Source of the DNA: Nocardioides sp.
GTDB taxonomy: Bacteria > Actinomycetota > Actinomycetes > Propionibacteriales > Nocardioidaceae
DNA: 35,850 bases
Assembly: GCF_030655615.1 (NCBI RefSeq)
Contig: NZ_JAURVJ010000191.1
Location: 1-35,850, forward strand
Direction of reading: 5' to 3'
Shown here: one piece after another, positions 18,014 to 24,790 of the stretch
Layout: each line of letters begins with the position of its first letter
Position numbering within the stretch: the stretch's first letter is position 1
Position numbers and translations under genes: made by a program
Notes under the pieces: generated by a model
Told to the model about the DNA's origin: nothing
The model's input: only the letters and a program-made list of their open reading frames with translations
The model's database searches: none

Positions 18014-19243
18014 ATGACCCAGCACACCGCCACCCCACGATCGGACCACCCGATCGAGGCGTTCCTGTGCACGGTCCTCGACGAGCTCAAGGGTCTCGCC
18101 GACGTGGCGGTGTGGTCGATGGACGAGGCCACCACCGACCGGGTGGTCGTCCTGGCGGCGCAGGTTCCAGCGGGTGTGGCTGAGGTGGAGGCCCGCGTCA
18201 TCGGACACGCCGGGACCCTGGACCGCCCCGGCACCGCCGAGAGCCGCAACCTCAAGACCTGGCTGCAGCTGACCACCAACGTCACCGGCCGTACGGCCGC
18301 CGCGAAGGTCAAGCTCGCTCAGGCTCTGGGCGCGTGGGAGCCGACCCGGTCGGCGACCGCTCGCGGTGACCTGCACGCCGAGCAGGTCCACGCGATCGCC
18401 GACAAGCTCGCCCTGCTGGATGAGGACGTCACCGCCCACGACAAGCAGAGGGCCGAGGCGTTCCTCCTCGCCGAGGCCGCCGACCACGACGCCGACGCCC
18501 TGGCCCACCTGGGCCACGAGATCTACCAGCGCCTCGACCCCGACGGTGCCGATGCCCGCGAGGCCGCAGCGTTGCAGCGCCAAGAGGCCCGAGCCCGGCG
18601 CAAGACCCGGTTCTCGATGGGCAACGACGGCCGGGGCCTGACCCACGGTCGGTTCTCCATCCCGACCTTGTACGGCGACATGCTCCGCAAGGCCCTGATG
18701 GCCCTGGCCGCACCGAAGCACGTGCGGGCTGAGCACGGCCCTGGGTCCTACGACTGGCAGACCCCGACCCCGGAGAGGATGGGCCAGGCGTTCTGCGACT
18801 ACATCGCCCGCTTCCCCGCCAAGCTGTTGCCGAAGCTTGGTGGGCTCGACGCGACCGTCATCGCGATCGGCGACGCCGCCATCCTGGAGGGCCAGGTCAA
18901 GGCCGCCCGCCTCGACACCGGCACCCGGATCAGCCACACCGAGTACCTCCGGCTGGCGTGCGAGGCCGGGATCATCCCGATGTGGATGAACGCCGACGGC
19001 AAGTGCCTCTCCGTCGGCCGTCTGTACCGGCTCCACACCACCAAGCAACGCCTCGTCCTGATCGTCGAGCGCCAGCACTGCGAGGCCACCGGCTGTCAGG
19101 TCCCGGGCTGGCTGTGCCACGTCCACCACCGCATCCCCTGGTCCCGAGGAGGCACCACCGACACCCAGACCGCCATGCTCCTGTGCCCGTTCCACCACCA
19201 CCAGGTTCACGCCAGTGGCGACGTCCACCCGATGCGACCTTGA
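18014..19243 (+). CDS. HNH endonuclease with DUF222 domain (13E12-repeat type)
   Basis: A 409-residue protein with a long helical DUF222 domain (about 20-330) and a C-terminal HNH nuclease domain (about 350-400): C-EATGC, HVHHRIPWSRGGTTDTQTAMLLCPFHHHQVH, with the His-Asn-His-type metal site and the zinc-like Cys pairs. Such genes are present in many copies in mycobacteria and nocardioforms and are suspected to be mobile or repetitive, but their function is not settled. The start has no ribosome site; TCGGAT lies 6 bases before ATG 18014. Neither terminal repeats nor a transposase are visible around it. Its TGA stop lies inside the -35 element of the following arsR-type gene. Confidence 0.9.
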   Translation: MTQHTATPRSDHPIEAFLCTVLDELKGLADVAVWSMDEATTDRVVVLAAQVPAGVAEVEARVIGHAGTLDRPGTAESRNLKTWLQLTTNVTGRTAAAKVKLAQALGAWEPTRSATARGDLHAEQVHAIADKLALLDEDVTAHDKQRAEAFLLAEAADHDADALAHLGHEIYQRLDPDGADAREAAALQRQEARARRKTRFSMGNDGRGLTHGRFSIPTLYGDMLRKALMALAAPKHVRAEHGPGSYDWQTPTPERMGQAFCDYIARFPAKLLPKLGGLDATVIAIGDAAILEGQVKAARLDTGTRISHTEYLRLACEAGIIPMWMNADGKCLSVGRLYRLHTTKQRLVLIVERQHCEATGCQVPGWLCHVHHRIPWSRGGTTDTQTAMLLCPFHHHQVHASGDVHPMRP

Positions 19244-19267
19244 CACATGCTGTTATCGGCATACGAT
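19240..19267 (+). promoter_or_regulatory. Complete promoter of the ArsR operon (TTGACA-N16-TACGAT)
   Basis: TTGACA (19240-19245) and TACGAT (19262-19267) with a 16-base spacer form the most consensus-like promoter in the window; ATG 19275 is 7 bases after the -10. Between the boxes lies ATGC-TGTTATCG-GCAT (about 19247-19262), an imperfect palindrome that is a plausible ArsR autoregulation site. The -35 overlaps the stop codon of the HNH gene. Confidence 0.7.
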
Positions 19268-19274
19268 TCGCCAC

Positions 19275-19619
19275 ATGGCCAGAGCAGCGACGACGTCGGA
19301 CGTGTTCAACGCGATCGCCGAGCCGCAGCGCCGCGAGATCCTGGTGCTGCTGCGCAGGGGTGAGCGCCCGGTGACCGAGGTGGCCCAGGAGCTGGGGCTG
19401 ACCCAGCCGGGAGCATCCAAGCACCTGCGGGTGCTCCGGGAGGTCGGGCTCGTGCGGGGCCGCAGGGCGGGTCGGCAGCGCCTCTACGACCTCGACGCCC
19501 GGGGGCTGCGACCGGTCCACGAGTGGGCCGGCGGGTTCGAGCAGTTCTGGAACGAGAGCTTCGACCGGCTCGACGCCTATGTGCAGGACCTTGAGCTGGC
19601 AAGGAAAGAGGAGGAGTGA
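19275..19619 (+). CDS. ArsR-family transcriptional regulator
   Basis: A 114-residue winged-helix repressor. The helix-turn-helix is in RPVTEVAQELGLTQPGASKHLRVLREVGLV (about 36-65), followed by the wing VRGRRAGRQRLYDLD. No Cys cluster for metal binding is present, so it is not an arsenic or zinc sensor; this subgroup (SdpR-like) usually controls an adjacent SRPBCC gene. ATG 19275 is selected because it follows the promoter TTGACA-N16-TACGAT directly; an upstream in-frame ATG at 19215 lies inside the HNH gene. The stop overlaps the next gene's GTG. It is the first gene of an ArsR-SRPBCC-DHFR-like operon and probably represses itself. Confidence 0.9.
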   Translation: MARAATTSDVFNAIAEPQRREILVLLRRGERPVTEVAQELGLTQPGASKHLRVLREVGLVRGRRAGRQRLYDLDARGLRPVHEWAGGFEQFWNESFDRLDAYVQDLELARKEEE

Positions 19620-19621
19620 GC

Positions 19622-20110
19622 ATGGCCGCCACGACAGACCGCGAGATCGTGATCACCCGGGTCATCAGTGCGCCGCCCGCGCTGGTCTTCGAGGCGTTCA
19701 CGGACGTCAGACACCTGTCGCGGTGGTGGGGACCGAAGGGTTTCTCCACCACCACCCGGGCGTTCGAGTTCCGCGTCGGTGGCGAGTGGGAGTTCGTGAT
19801 GCACGGACCGGACGGGACGGACTACCAGGAGTGGATCTCCTGGACCGAGATCGTCACGTCGGAGCGGATCGCTCTCGTCCACGGCGAGTCCCGAGACGAT
19901 CCCCATGCCTTCGAGTCGATCGTGTCATTCGCCGCCGACGACATCACGCCCGGCGCGACCCGGGTCGAGATGCGCACGACGTTCCCCACCAAGGAGCTGC
20001 GCGACGAGGCCGTCGAGAAGTACCACGCGATCGAGGGAGGTCAGCAGACCCTCGGCAACCTCGCTGCCTACGTCACGGACCCCGCCACGTCCGAGGAGGA
20101 GGAGCGATGA
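19622..20110 (+). CDS. SRPBCC/AHSA1-family protein
   Basis: A 162-residue START-like (SRPBCC) protein. The family pattern is clear: ITRVISAPPALVFEAFTDVRHLSRWWGPKGFSTTTRAFEFRVGGEWEFVMHGPDG, followed by beta strands and a C-terminal helix (GGQQTLGNLAAYV). These proteins bind hydrophobic ligands in a helix-grip cavity; activators of Hsp90 ATPase share the fold, but bacterial copies paired with ArsR are usually ligand-binding proteins of unknown substrate. ATG 19622 is preferred over GTG 19616 because GAGGAG lies 5 bases before it. Cotranscribed with the ArsR gene and, through an ATGA overlap, the next gene. Confidence 0.88.
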   Translation: MAATTDREIVITRVISAPPALVFEAFTDVRHLSRWWGPKGFSTTTRAFEFRVGGEWEFVMHGPDGTDYQEWISWTEIVTSERIALVHGESRDDPHAFESIVSFAADDITPGATRVEMRTTFPTKELRDEAVEKYHAIEGGQQTLGNLAAYVTDPATSEEEER

Positions 20111-20727
20111 CCGGCACGGTGTTCTTCAGCGTGTCGATGTCGCTGGACGGCTTCATCGCACCCGAGTCCCTGGGCGAGCTGATGGGTCAGCAGTGGCTGG
20201 AGCTGCAGCAGTGGATCATCCCCCAGCGGTTCTTCCGTGAGCGCCTCGAGATCGGGACGGGCGGTGAGGAGGGCCGCGACAACGACCTCGTGCGCGAGAC
20301 GTTCGAGCGCACCGGCGCGAGCGTGATGGGGAAGCGGATGTTCGACGCCGGCGAGCACGCGTGGCCGGACGAGGCGCCGTTCCGCACCCCGGTCTTCGTC
20401 GTGACCCACGAGGAACGGGACCCCTGGTCACGGCCGGGCGGCACCACCTTCCACTTCGTCAACGACGGCGTCGTGTCCGCGCTCGACCGGGCCCGCGAGG
20501 CCGCCGGCGACCTGGACGTCCGCATCGCGGGCGGCGGCGCGACGATCCTGCAGCACCTCAACGCCGGCCTGGTCGACGAGTTCACCATCGCCCTGTCACC
20601 GGTGCTGTTCGGCACCGGGGTCCGCCTGTTCGAAGGCGTGGACGCGAGTCGCGTCGCCCTGGAGCAGGTCCGCGCCGAGTCGTCGCAGAGGGTGACCCAC
20701 CTGACCTACGCCGTCCACGCGCGCTGA
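20107..20727 (+). CDS. Dihydrofolate reductase family protein (RibD C-terminal-like)
   Basis: A 206-residue protein with the DHFR/RibD-C fold. The start VFFSVSMSLDGFIAP is the family's N-terminal strand, GASVMGKRMFDAGEHAW is the NADPH-binding helix region, and IAGGGATILQHLNAGLVDEFTIALSPVLFGTGVRLFEG is the C-terminal conserved segment. Such proteins are NADPH-dependent reductases of unknown substrate; a classical folA role is unlikely because it has the RibD-like GGG-x-LI pattern. It overlaps the SRPBCC gene by 4 bases (ATGA) and is the last gene of the ArsR operon. Confidence 0.88.
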   Translation: MTGTVFFSVSMSLDGFIAPESLGELMGQQWLELQQWIIPQRFFRERLEIGTGGEEGRDNDLVRETFERTGASVMGKRMFDAGEHAWPDEAPFRTPVFVVTHEERDPWSRPGGTTFHFVNDGVVSALDRAREAAGDLDVRIAGGGATILQHLNAGLVDEFTIALSPVLFGTGVRLFEGVDASRVALEQVRAESSQRVTHLTYAVHAR

Positions 20728-20770
20728 CGGTCTCCCCGCGCCGGCGCGACCGCTGGTGCAGCATCAGGTC

Positions 20771-21340
20771 ATGGCCCCGACCGCGCTGCCCTACCCCGAC
20801 CCGCCACTGCGCGACGGGCGGTTCGGCCTGCGGCGCTGGGCCGGGTCCGACCTGGACTGCGTGCGGGAAGCCGGCACCGACCCGGAGATCCCGCACGGCA
20901 CGACGGTCCCGACCCCCTTCACGACCGCCGCGGGCCGAGCGTTCATCCATCGTCAGTGGCAGCGCGTCGAGGACGGCGAGGGCGTCTCGCAGGCGGTCGT
21001 CGAGACCGGCACCGACCGCGCGATCGGTCTCGTCTGGGTCGCGATCCGTCCCCAGCCCCACGTCGGCGGTCTGGGCTACTGGATCGTCCCGTCGGCGCGC
21101 GGGTCAGGCGCCGCGACGGCCGCCGTCCGGCTGGTCACACCGTGGGCGCTGGCCGCTCTCGACCTGCGGCGGTTGGAGGCGTGGGTCGAGCCGGCCAACC
21201 TTGCCTCCCAGCGCGTCCTGCTCCGAGCCGGGTTCGAGCAGGAAGGGCTTCTTCGCAACTTCCTGACCACCGCCGCCGGGACTTCCGACGCCCTGGTCTT
21301 CTCCGCCCTCCCGACGGACCGGACGACCAGCTCGCGGTGA
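20771..21340 (+). CDS. GNAT-family N-acetyltransferase (RimJ/RimL type)
   Basis: A 189-residue acetyltransferase. It shows the RimJ/RimL-type pattern: DGRFGLRRWAGSDLD at the N-terminus, IGLVWVAIRPQPHVGGLGYWIVPSARGSGAATAAVRLVTPWA (motif A, acetyl-CoA pyrophosphate binding through RGSGAA) and LRRLEAWVEPANLASQRVLLRAGFEQEGLLRN (motif B). It probably acetylates a protein N-terminus or a small amine. ATG 20771 is used; CAGCAT lies 6 bases before it, so this may be another leaderless gene. It lies 43 bases after the DHFR-like gene and is convergent with the VOC gene ending at 21359. Confidence 0.88.
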   Translation: MAPTALPYPDPPLRDGRFGLRRWAGSDLDCVREAGTDPEIPHGTTVPTPFTTAAGRAFIHRQWQRVEDGEGVSQAVVETGTDRAIGLVWVAIRPQPHVGGLGYWIVPSARGSGAATAAVRLVTPWALAALDLRRLEAWVEPANLASQRVLLRAGFEQEGLLRNFLTTAAGTSDALVFSALPTDRTTSSR

Positions 21341-21358
21341 CACGGCCGGTGGAGCCGG

Positions 21359-21736
21359 TCACGACCTCGGTGGGTGCTCGGCGATGCAGAACAGGTTGCC
21401 CTCGGGGTCGGCGAGCGTCGTCCACTGCACGTGCTCGAACTCCTCCAGGACGTCCCACCGGTAGGCCGCACCCAGGGCCAGGACCCGCTCGACGACCTCG
21501 GTCCGCGACCCCCACGGGACGGTGAGGTCGAGGTGGATCACCTGTCGTTCGGGGCGGGGTCGCGTCACGGGGTGGAAGAACATCGCGAACCCCTCCGGCC
21601 CCACCGCTGGCAGGAAGACGAAGTCCCCGTTCGCCTCCGGCACGCCACCCACCACCTCGGCCCAGAACGCAGCGAGCGCAGGCGGGTCCGCGGCCTCGAC
21701 GTTGACGGCGCCGAGCGTGACGGGAGCGGTAGTCAT
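21359..21736 (-). CDS. VOC-family (glyoxalase/bleomycin-resistance-like) protein
   Basis: A 125-residue VOC protein: VTLGAVNVEAADPPALAAFWAEVVGG, MFFHPVTRPRPERQVIHLDLTV and WTTLADPEGNLFCIAE are the usual first and second beta-alpha-beta-beta-beta units. Glyoxalase-like members may bind a metal through His and Glu residues; here His69 and Glu119 are candidates. The reaction is unknown. Its ATG overlaps the TetR stop (ATGA), so it is cotranscribed with the regulator. Confidence 0.87.
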   Translation of the reverse strand: MTTAPVTLGAVNVEAADPPALAAFWAEVVGGVPEANGDFVFLPAVGPEGFAMFFHPVTRPRPERQVIHLDLTVPWGSRTEVVERVLALGAAYRWDVLEEFEHVQWTTLADPEGNLFCIAEHPPRS

Positions 21737-22335
21737 GGCCCGACCCTAGGCTCCGGGTCGGCGCGGCACAGGTCGGCGACCTGGGCCCGCACGTCCGCGG
21801 CGGCCAGCGGCGCGACGGCCTGTTGCAGGGCCGTGCCGATCAGGAACGACATCAGTGCCTGACCGCGCCGTCCCGGACCGGAGACACCGGCGACCCGGAA
21901 CAGGCCGGTGAAGATGTCGGTGACGTCCGCATACATCTGCTCGACCGGGGCAGTGCGACCGCGACGTACGGCGTCGATCCAGTACTCGGTCCACAGCACC
22001 AGGCTGGTGGGGATCTCGACGAAGATCGCGAGGTAACCATCGGCCGCGGCCACGAGCTGCTGGTGCGGGTCGTCCCCCACCTCCGCGGCGGCGCGGACCC
22101 GGTCGACGAAGGCGGCGATGTGCGACGCCATGGCCGCCTCGACGATCTCGTCCATGTCCGCGAAGTAGTAGTGGATCGCGCTCTTGGTGAGCGGACTGGC
22201 GTCGGCGACAGCTCGAGCCGTGCACCCCGCGAGCCCGTCCCGGACGATCACACCCTTGGCCGCCTCGACGATCTGACGCTGCTTCTCGAGATGGTTGGGC
22301 GAGACCCGCTCGCCCCGCCCGGCAGTGCTTCCCAT
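21733..22335 (-). CDS. TetR-family transcriptional regulator
   Basis: A 200-residue repressor. The N-terminal helix-turn-helix is TARAVADASPLTKSAIHYYFADMDEIVEAAM (about 39-69); the C-terminal ligand-binding domain is helical. ATG 22335 is chosen because TACCGT lies 7 bases before it; the longer frame up to 22407 would run through the operator. Two AGGACA/G-NN-T/CGTCCT palindromes 21 bp apart lie between this gene and the divergent VOC gene (22367-22401), so it very probably represses itself, the VOC gene in its operon and the VOC gene opposite. Because the half-sites resemble those at the P450 promoters, it is also the best in-window candidate to control those. Confidence 0.9.
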   Translation of the reverse strand: MGSTAGRGERVSPNHLEKQRQIVEAAKGVIVRDGLAGCTARAVADASPLTKSAIHYYFADMDEIVEAAMASHIAAFVDRVRAAAEVGDDPHQQLVAAADGYLAIFVEIPTSLVLWTEYWIDAVRRGRTAPVEQMYADVTDIFTGLFRVAGVSGPGRRGQALMSFLIGTALQQAVAPLAAADVRAQVADLCRADPEPRVGP

Positions 22336-22342
22336 GCGGGTC

Positions 22343-22348
22343 ACGGTA
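22343..22348 (-). promoter_or_regulatory. -10 element (TACCGT) of the TetR gene
   Basis: Minus-strand TACCGT lies 7 bases before ATG 22335. The operator begins about 20 bases further upstream, where it would cover the -35 region. Confidence 0.5.
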
Positions 22349-22366
22349 CCCGGGGGTTGCCGTATC

Positions 22367-22401
22367 AGGACGCACGTCCTAATCTTCAGGACAAGTGTCC
22401 T
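22367..22401. promoter_or_regulatory. Tandem TetR operator (AGGACG-NN-CGTCCT and AGGACA-NN-TGTCCT)
   Basis: AGGACGCACGTCCT (22367-22380) and AGGACAAGTGTCCT (22388-22401) are two 14-base palindromes with a start-to-start distance of 21 bp. They lie in the 94-base divergent gap between the TetR gene and the VOC gene at 22430. Confidence 0.75.
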
Positions 22402-22429
22402 ATTCACTGATCACGATCGGAGAGCAGCC

Positions 22430-22807
22430 ATGACCGAGACCCAGACCGACAACCCGTTCGTCTTCTTCGACCTCCGCACCACGGACCTGGGGCCGACCCG
22501 CGCCTTCTACGAGGCCATGTTCGGCTGGCGGGTCGAAGAGGTGCGTGCCGGCGAACAGACCCTGTCCTTCCTCGCCGGTGAGGACGGCCCCTGGGCCGGC
22601 TTCACCGAGCTGCCCGAGGACGACGACCGCAGCCCTCAGTGGATCCCCTACGTGCCGGTCGCCGACGTCGACGAGGCCAAGACGCGAGCAGTGAACCGCG
22701 GCGCCAGCGTGGTCCGCGACCGGACGGAGCTGCCGCAAGGGTCGCTCGTCGTCGTGACCGACCCCGGTGGCGCCGCCCTCGTGCTGTGGCAGGACCGCGT
22801 GGCCTGA
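22430..22807 (+). CDS. VOC-family (glyoxalase-like) protein
   Basis: A 125-residue VOC protein with FVFFDLRTTDLGPTRAFYEAMFGWRVEEV, GPWAGFTELPEDD, and ADVDEAKTRAVNRGASVVRDRTELPQGSLVVVTDPGGAALVLWQ, close to the glyoxalase-like repeats of actinobacterial antigens such as CFP30B. GGAGAG precedes ATG 22430 by 6 bases. It is transcribed divergently from TetR across the tandem operator, so it is probably induced by the TetR ligand. Two VOC proteins in the same regulatory unit suggest the detoxification or modification of one compound class. Confidence 0.88.
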   Translation: MTETQTDNPFVFFDLRTTDLGPTRAFYEAMFGWRVEEVRAGEQTLSFLAGEDGPWAGFTELPEDDDRSPQWIPYVPVADVDEAKTRAVNRGASVVRDRTELPQGSLVVVTDPGGAALVLWQDRVA

Positions 22808-22818
22808 CGCACCGGGAG

Positions 22819-23226
22819 CTACTTCTTCGCCCGCTCCGCCTTGGCGATCGTCTCCTCGACGAGCGAGTTGAGCCGCGCGCCGTGCGGCCACCCGGCGTAG
22901 TGGCAGATCAGGATCACGATCTCGCGCAGCGCGTCGGCGTCGAGGTCGCCCGAGGACAGCGCGGCGGGGACCTGGATGCCGAGGACGTCGTGCTGGCCGG
23001 TGCCGGCGAGCATGCCGATGAGCAGCAGCCGGCGGTCGCGGTCGGTGAGGCCGGGGCGGTTCCAGATGTCGCCGAAGAGGTGGTCGGCGGTGTAGCCGAA
23101 GAAGTCGCCGGTCCCGTCGGTCATCTCGAAGCCGTAGACCTGCTCCATCTTCTCGAGGCCGCGGCGGCGCTCCTCGGGGAGGCCGTCGAACGTGCCCTTG
23201 GTGGTGCCGGAGTCGCCGTCGGTCAC
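22819..23226 (-). CDS. Carboxymuconolactone decarboxylase-family protein
   Basis: A 135-residue CMD/AhpD-fold protein, last gene of the CYP123-CYP51 operon. The C-terminal half LREIVILICHYAGWPHGARLNSLVEE is the family core with Cys-His in the place of the AhpD CxxC, so it lacks the peroxidase thiol pair and resembles true gamma-carboxymuconolactone decarboxylases. Rv0771 of M. tuberculosis, annotated the same way and located near cyp51, is the likely counterpart. GTG 23226 overlaps the upstream stop (GTGA). It is convergent with the VOC gene ending 11 bases away. Confidence 0.85.
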   Translation of the reverse strand: MTDGDSGTTKGTFDGLPEERRRGLEKMEQVYGFEMTDGTGDFFGYTADHLFGDIWNRPGLTDRDRRLLLIGMLAGTGQHDVLGIQVPAALSSGDLDADALREIVILICHYAGWPHGARLNSLVEETIAKAERAKK

Positions 23227-24053
23227 AGTCCCAGTCCTTCTCGGAGTCGCAGCAGGGCCAGGTCGGCCAGGGGTACGTCGACGCCGAGCTCGTCGGCCAG
23301 CGCGGTCGCGAAGCGCAGGTCCTTCTCGCCCAGGTCGGCGACGTGGGTGAAGACGCCGTGCCAGAAGTCGTCGGGGGCGATGGGGGCGGCGGTGTCGCGC
23401 CACATGATCGCGCCCGGGCCGCCGGTGATCGCGTCGGTGTGGCGGACGACCTCGCCGAGCACCTTGACGTCGAGGCCGGACGCCTCGGCGAGGCGCTGGG
23501 CCTCGGTCGCGGCGGTGAACGCGACGAAGTGGAGCAGGTTGCGCGCCAGCTTCATCCGGGTGCCGGAGCCGATGGGGCCGGCGTGCACCACCTTCGAGCC
23601 CATGGCCTCGAGCGCGGGCCGTGCGGCGGCGTACGCCTCCTCGGAGCCACCGACCATGATCGCCAGCGTGCCCTCGGCGGCGCCCATCGGACCGCCCGAC
23701 ACGGGGGCGTCGACGACCTTGATGCCGTGGCGCGCCGCGGTGTCCTCGAGCTCTGCCGGCGTCGTGGGTGCGACGGTCGAGTGGATCACCACGGTCTGAC
23801 GGTCGCCGGCGACGCCGAGCACCTGGCCGAGGACGTCGCGGACCTGGTCGTCGTCGCGCACCATCACGCAGACGACGTCGGCGGCAGCGGCCAGCTCGGC
23901 GACCGACGCCGCGGCCTTGGCGCTGGCCGCGACGAGCTCGTCGACCGGGCCGGGGGCGACGTCGAAGACCACGAGGTCGAGGTCGGACGCCGCGAGCCGC
24001 AGCGCCATCGGCTTGCCGATGTTGCCGAGGCCGACGAACCCGACGGTCGTCAT
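23223..24053 (-). CDS. NAD(P)-binding beta-hydroxyacid dehydrogenase (3-hydroxyisobutyrate dehydrogenase family)
   Basis: A 276-residue dehydrogenase. The Rossmann motif is GFVGLGNIGKPMA (5-17), the substrate-binding motif is DAPVSGGPMGAAEGTL (115-130) and the catalytic lysine is Lys168 in MKLARNLLHF. Family members oxidise beta-hydroxy acids to semialdehydes or reduce the reverse; the substrate here is unknown. Probably the counterpart of Rv0770. ATGA overlap with the SDR upstream and GTGA overlap with the CMD gene downstream. Confidence 0.9.
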   Translation of the reverse strand: MTTVGFVGLGNIGKPMALRLAASDLDLVVFDVAPGPVDELVAASAKAAASVAELAAAADVVCVMVRDDDQVRDVLGQVLGVAGDRQTVVIHSTVAPTTPAELEDTAARHGIKVVDAPVSGGPMGAAEGTLAIMVGGSEEAYAAARPALEAMGSKVVHAGPIGSGTRMKLARNLLHFVAFTAATEAQRLAEASGLDVKVLGEVVRHTDAITGGPGAIMWRDTAAPIAPDDFWHGVFTHVADLGEKDLRFATALADELGVDVPLADLALLRLREGLGL

Positions 24054-24790
24054 GCGCGGAAGGTCTGTCCGCCGTCGACCGCGATGATCTGCCCGGTGAT
24101 CCAGGACGCCTCGTCCGACAGCAGGAACAGGCAGGCGCCGACCATGTCGTCGACGGTGCCCATCAGCTTGATGGCGAGGCTGTTGCGGACGATGTCCATG
24201 GCCGCGTCGCCGGCCTGGATGCGCGTGGCCTCGGTGTCGGTCGGGCCCGGTGCGATCGCGTTGACCCGGATCTTCTGGCCGCCGAGCTCGTGGGCGAGCT
24301 GCTGGGTGAGTCCGTTGACGCCGACCTTGGCGAGCCCGTAGAAGCCGGAGTAGAGGTAGGCCGCCGTCGAGCTCTGGTTGACGATCGCGCCACCACCTCG
24401 CGAGGCGATCGACCGGTAGCAGGCCCGCGTCATCACCAGCGCGCCGTCCATGTTGACGCTCATGAACTTCCGGTAGTAGTCCCAGTCGACGCTGATGAGC
24501 AGGTCGAAGGCCATCTCGCCGTAGATGGCGGCGTTGTTGACCAGCAGGTCGATGCCGCCGTACGCCGCCGTGGCCGCCTCGACCATCGCCTCCGCCGACT
24601 CCGCCGACGACACGTCGGTGCGCACGAAGAGCCCGCCGATGTCGGCCGCGACCTTCTCCCCCGACTCGACGTTGAGGTCGGCGACCACCACCGACGCCCC
24701 CTCGGCGGCCAGCGCCCGTGCGTAGGCCTCGCCGATGCCCTGGGCCGCGCCGGTGACGACGGCGACCTTGTCCGTGAATCGTGTGCTCAT
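24050..24790 (-). CDS. Short-chain dehydrogenase/reductase
   Basis: A 246-residue classical SDR with TGAAQGIG (13-20), NNAA (85-88), catalytic Ser140/Ser141 (NQSST), Tyr151 and Lys155 (YGLAK). Asp in VVVADLN suggests NAD. Probably the counterpart of Rv0769. Substrate unknown; position in the operon after an aldehyde dehydrogenase suggests oxidation of an alcohol to a ketone or aldehyde. ATGA overlaps on both sides. Confidence 0.9.
   Translation of the reverse strand: MSTRFTDKVAVVTGAAQGIGEAYARALAAEGASVVVADLNVESGEKVAADIGGLFVRTDVSSAESAEAMVEAATAAYGGIDLLVNNAAIYGEMAFDLLISVDWDYYRKFMSVNMDGALVMTRACYRSIASRGGGAIVNQSSTAAYLYSGFYGLAKVGVNGLTQQLAHELGGQKIRVNAIAPGPTDTEATRIQAGDAAMDIVRNSLAIKLMGTVDDMVGACLFLLSDEASWITGQIIAVDGGQTFRA

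Noticed and set aside
20107..20727. Dihydrofolate reductase (folA)
   Set aside because: The protein belongs to the RibD C-terminal-like branch of the DHFR fold, not to classical FolA, and lies in an ArsR-SRPBCC operon.
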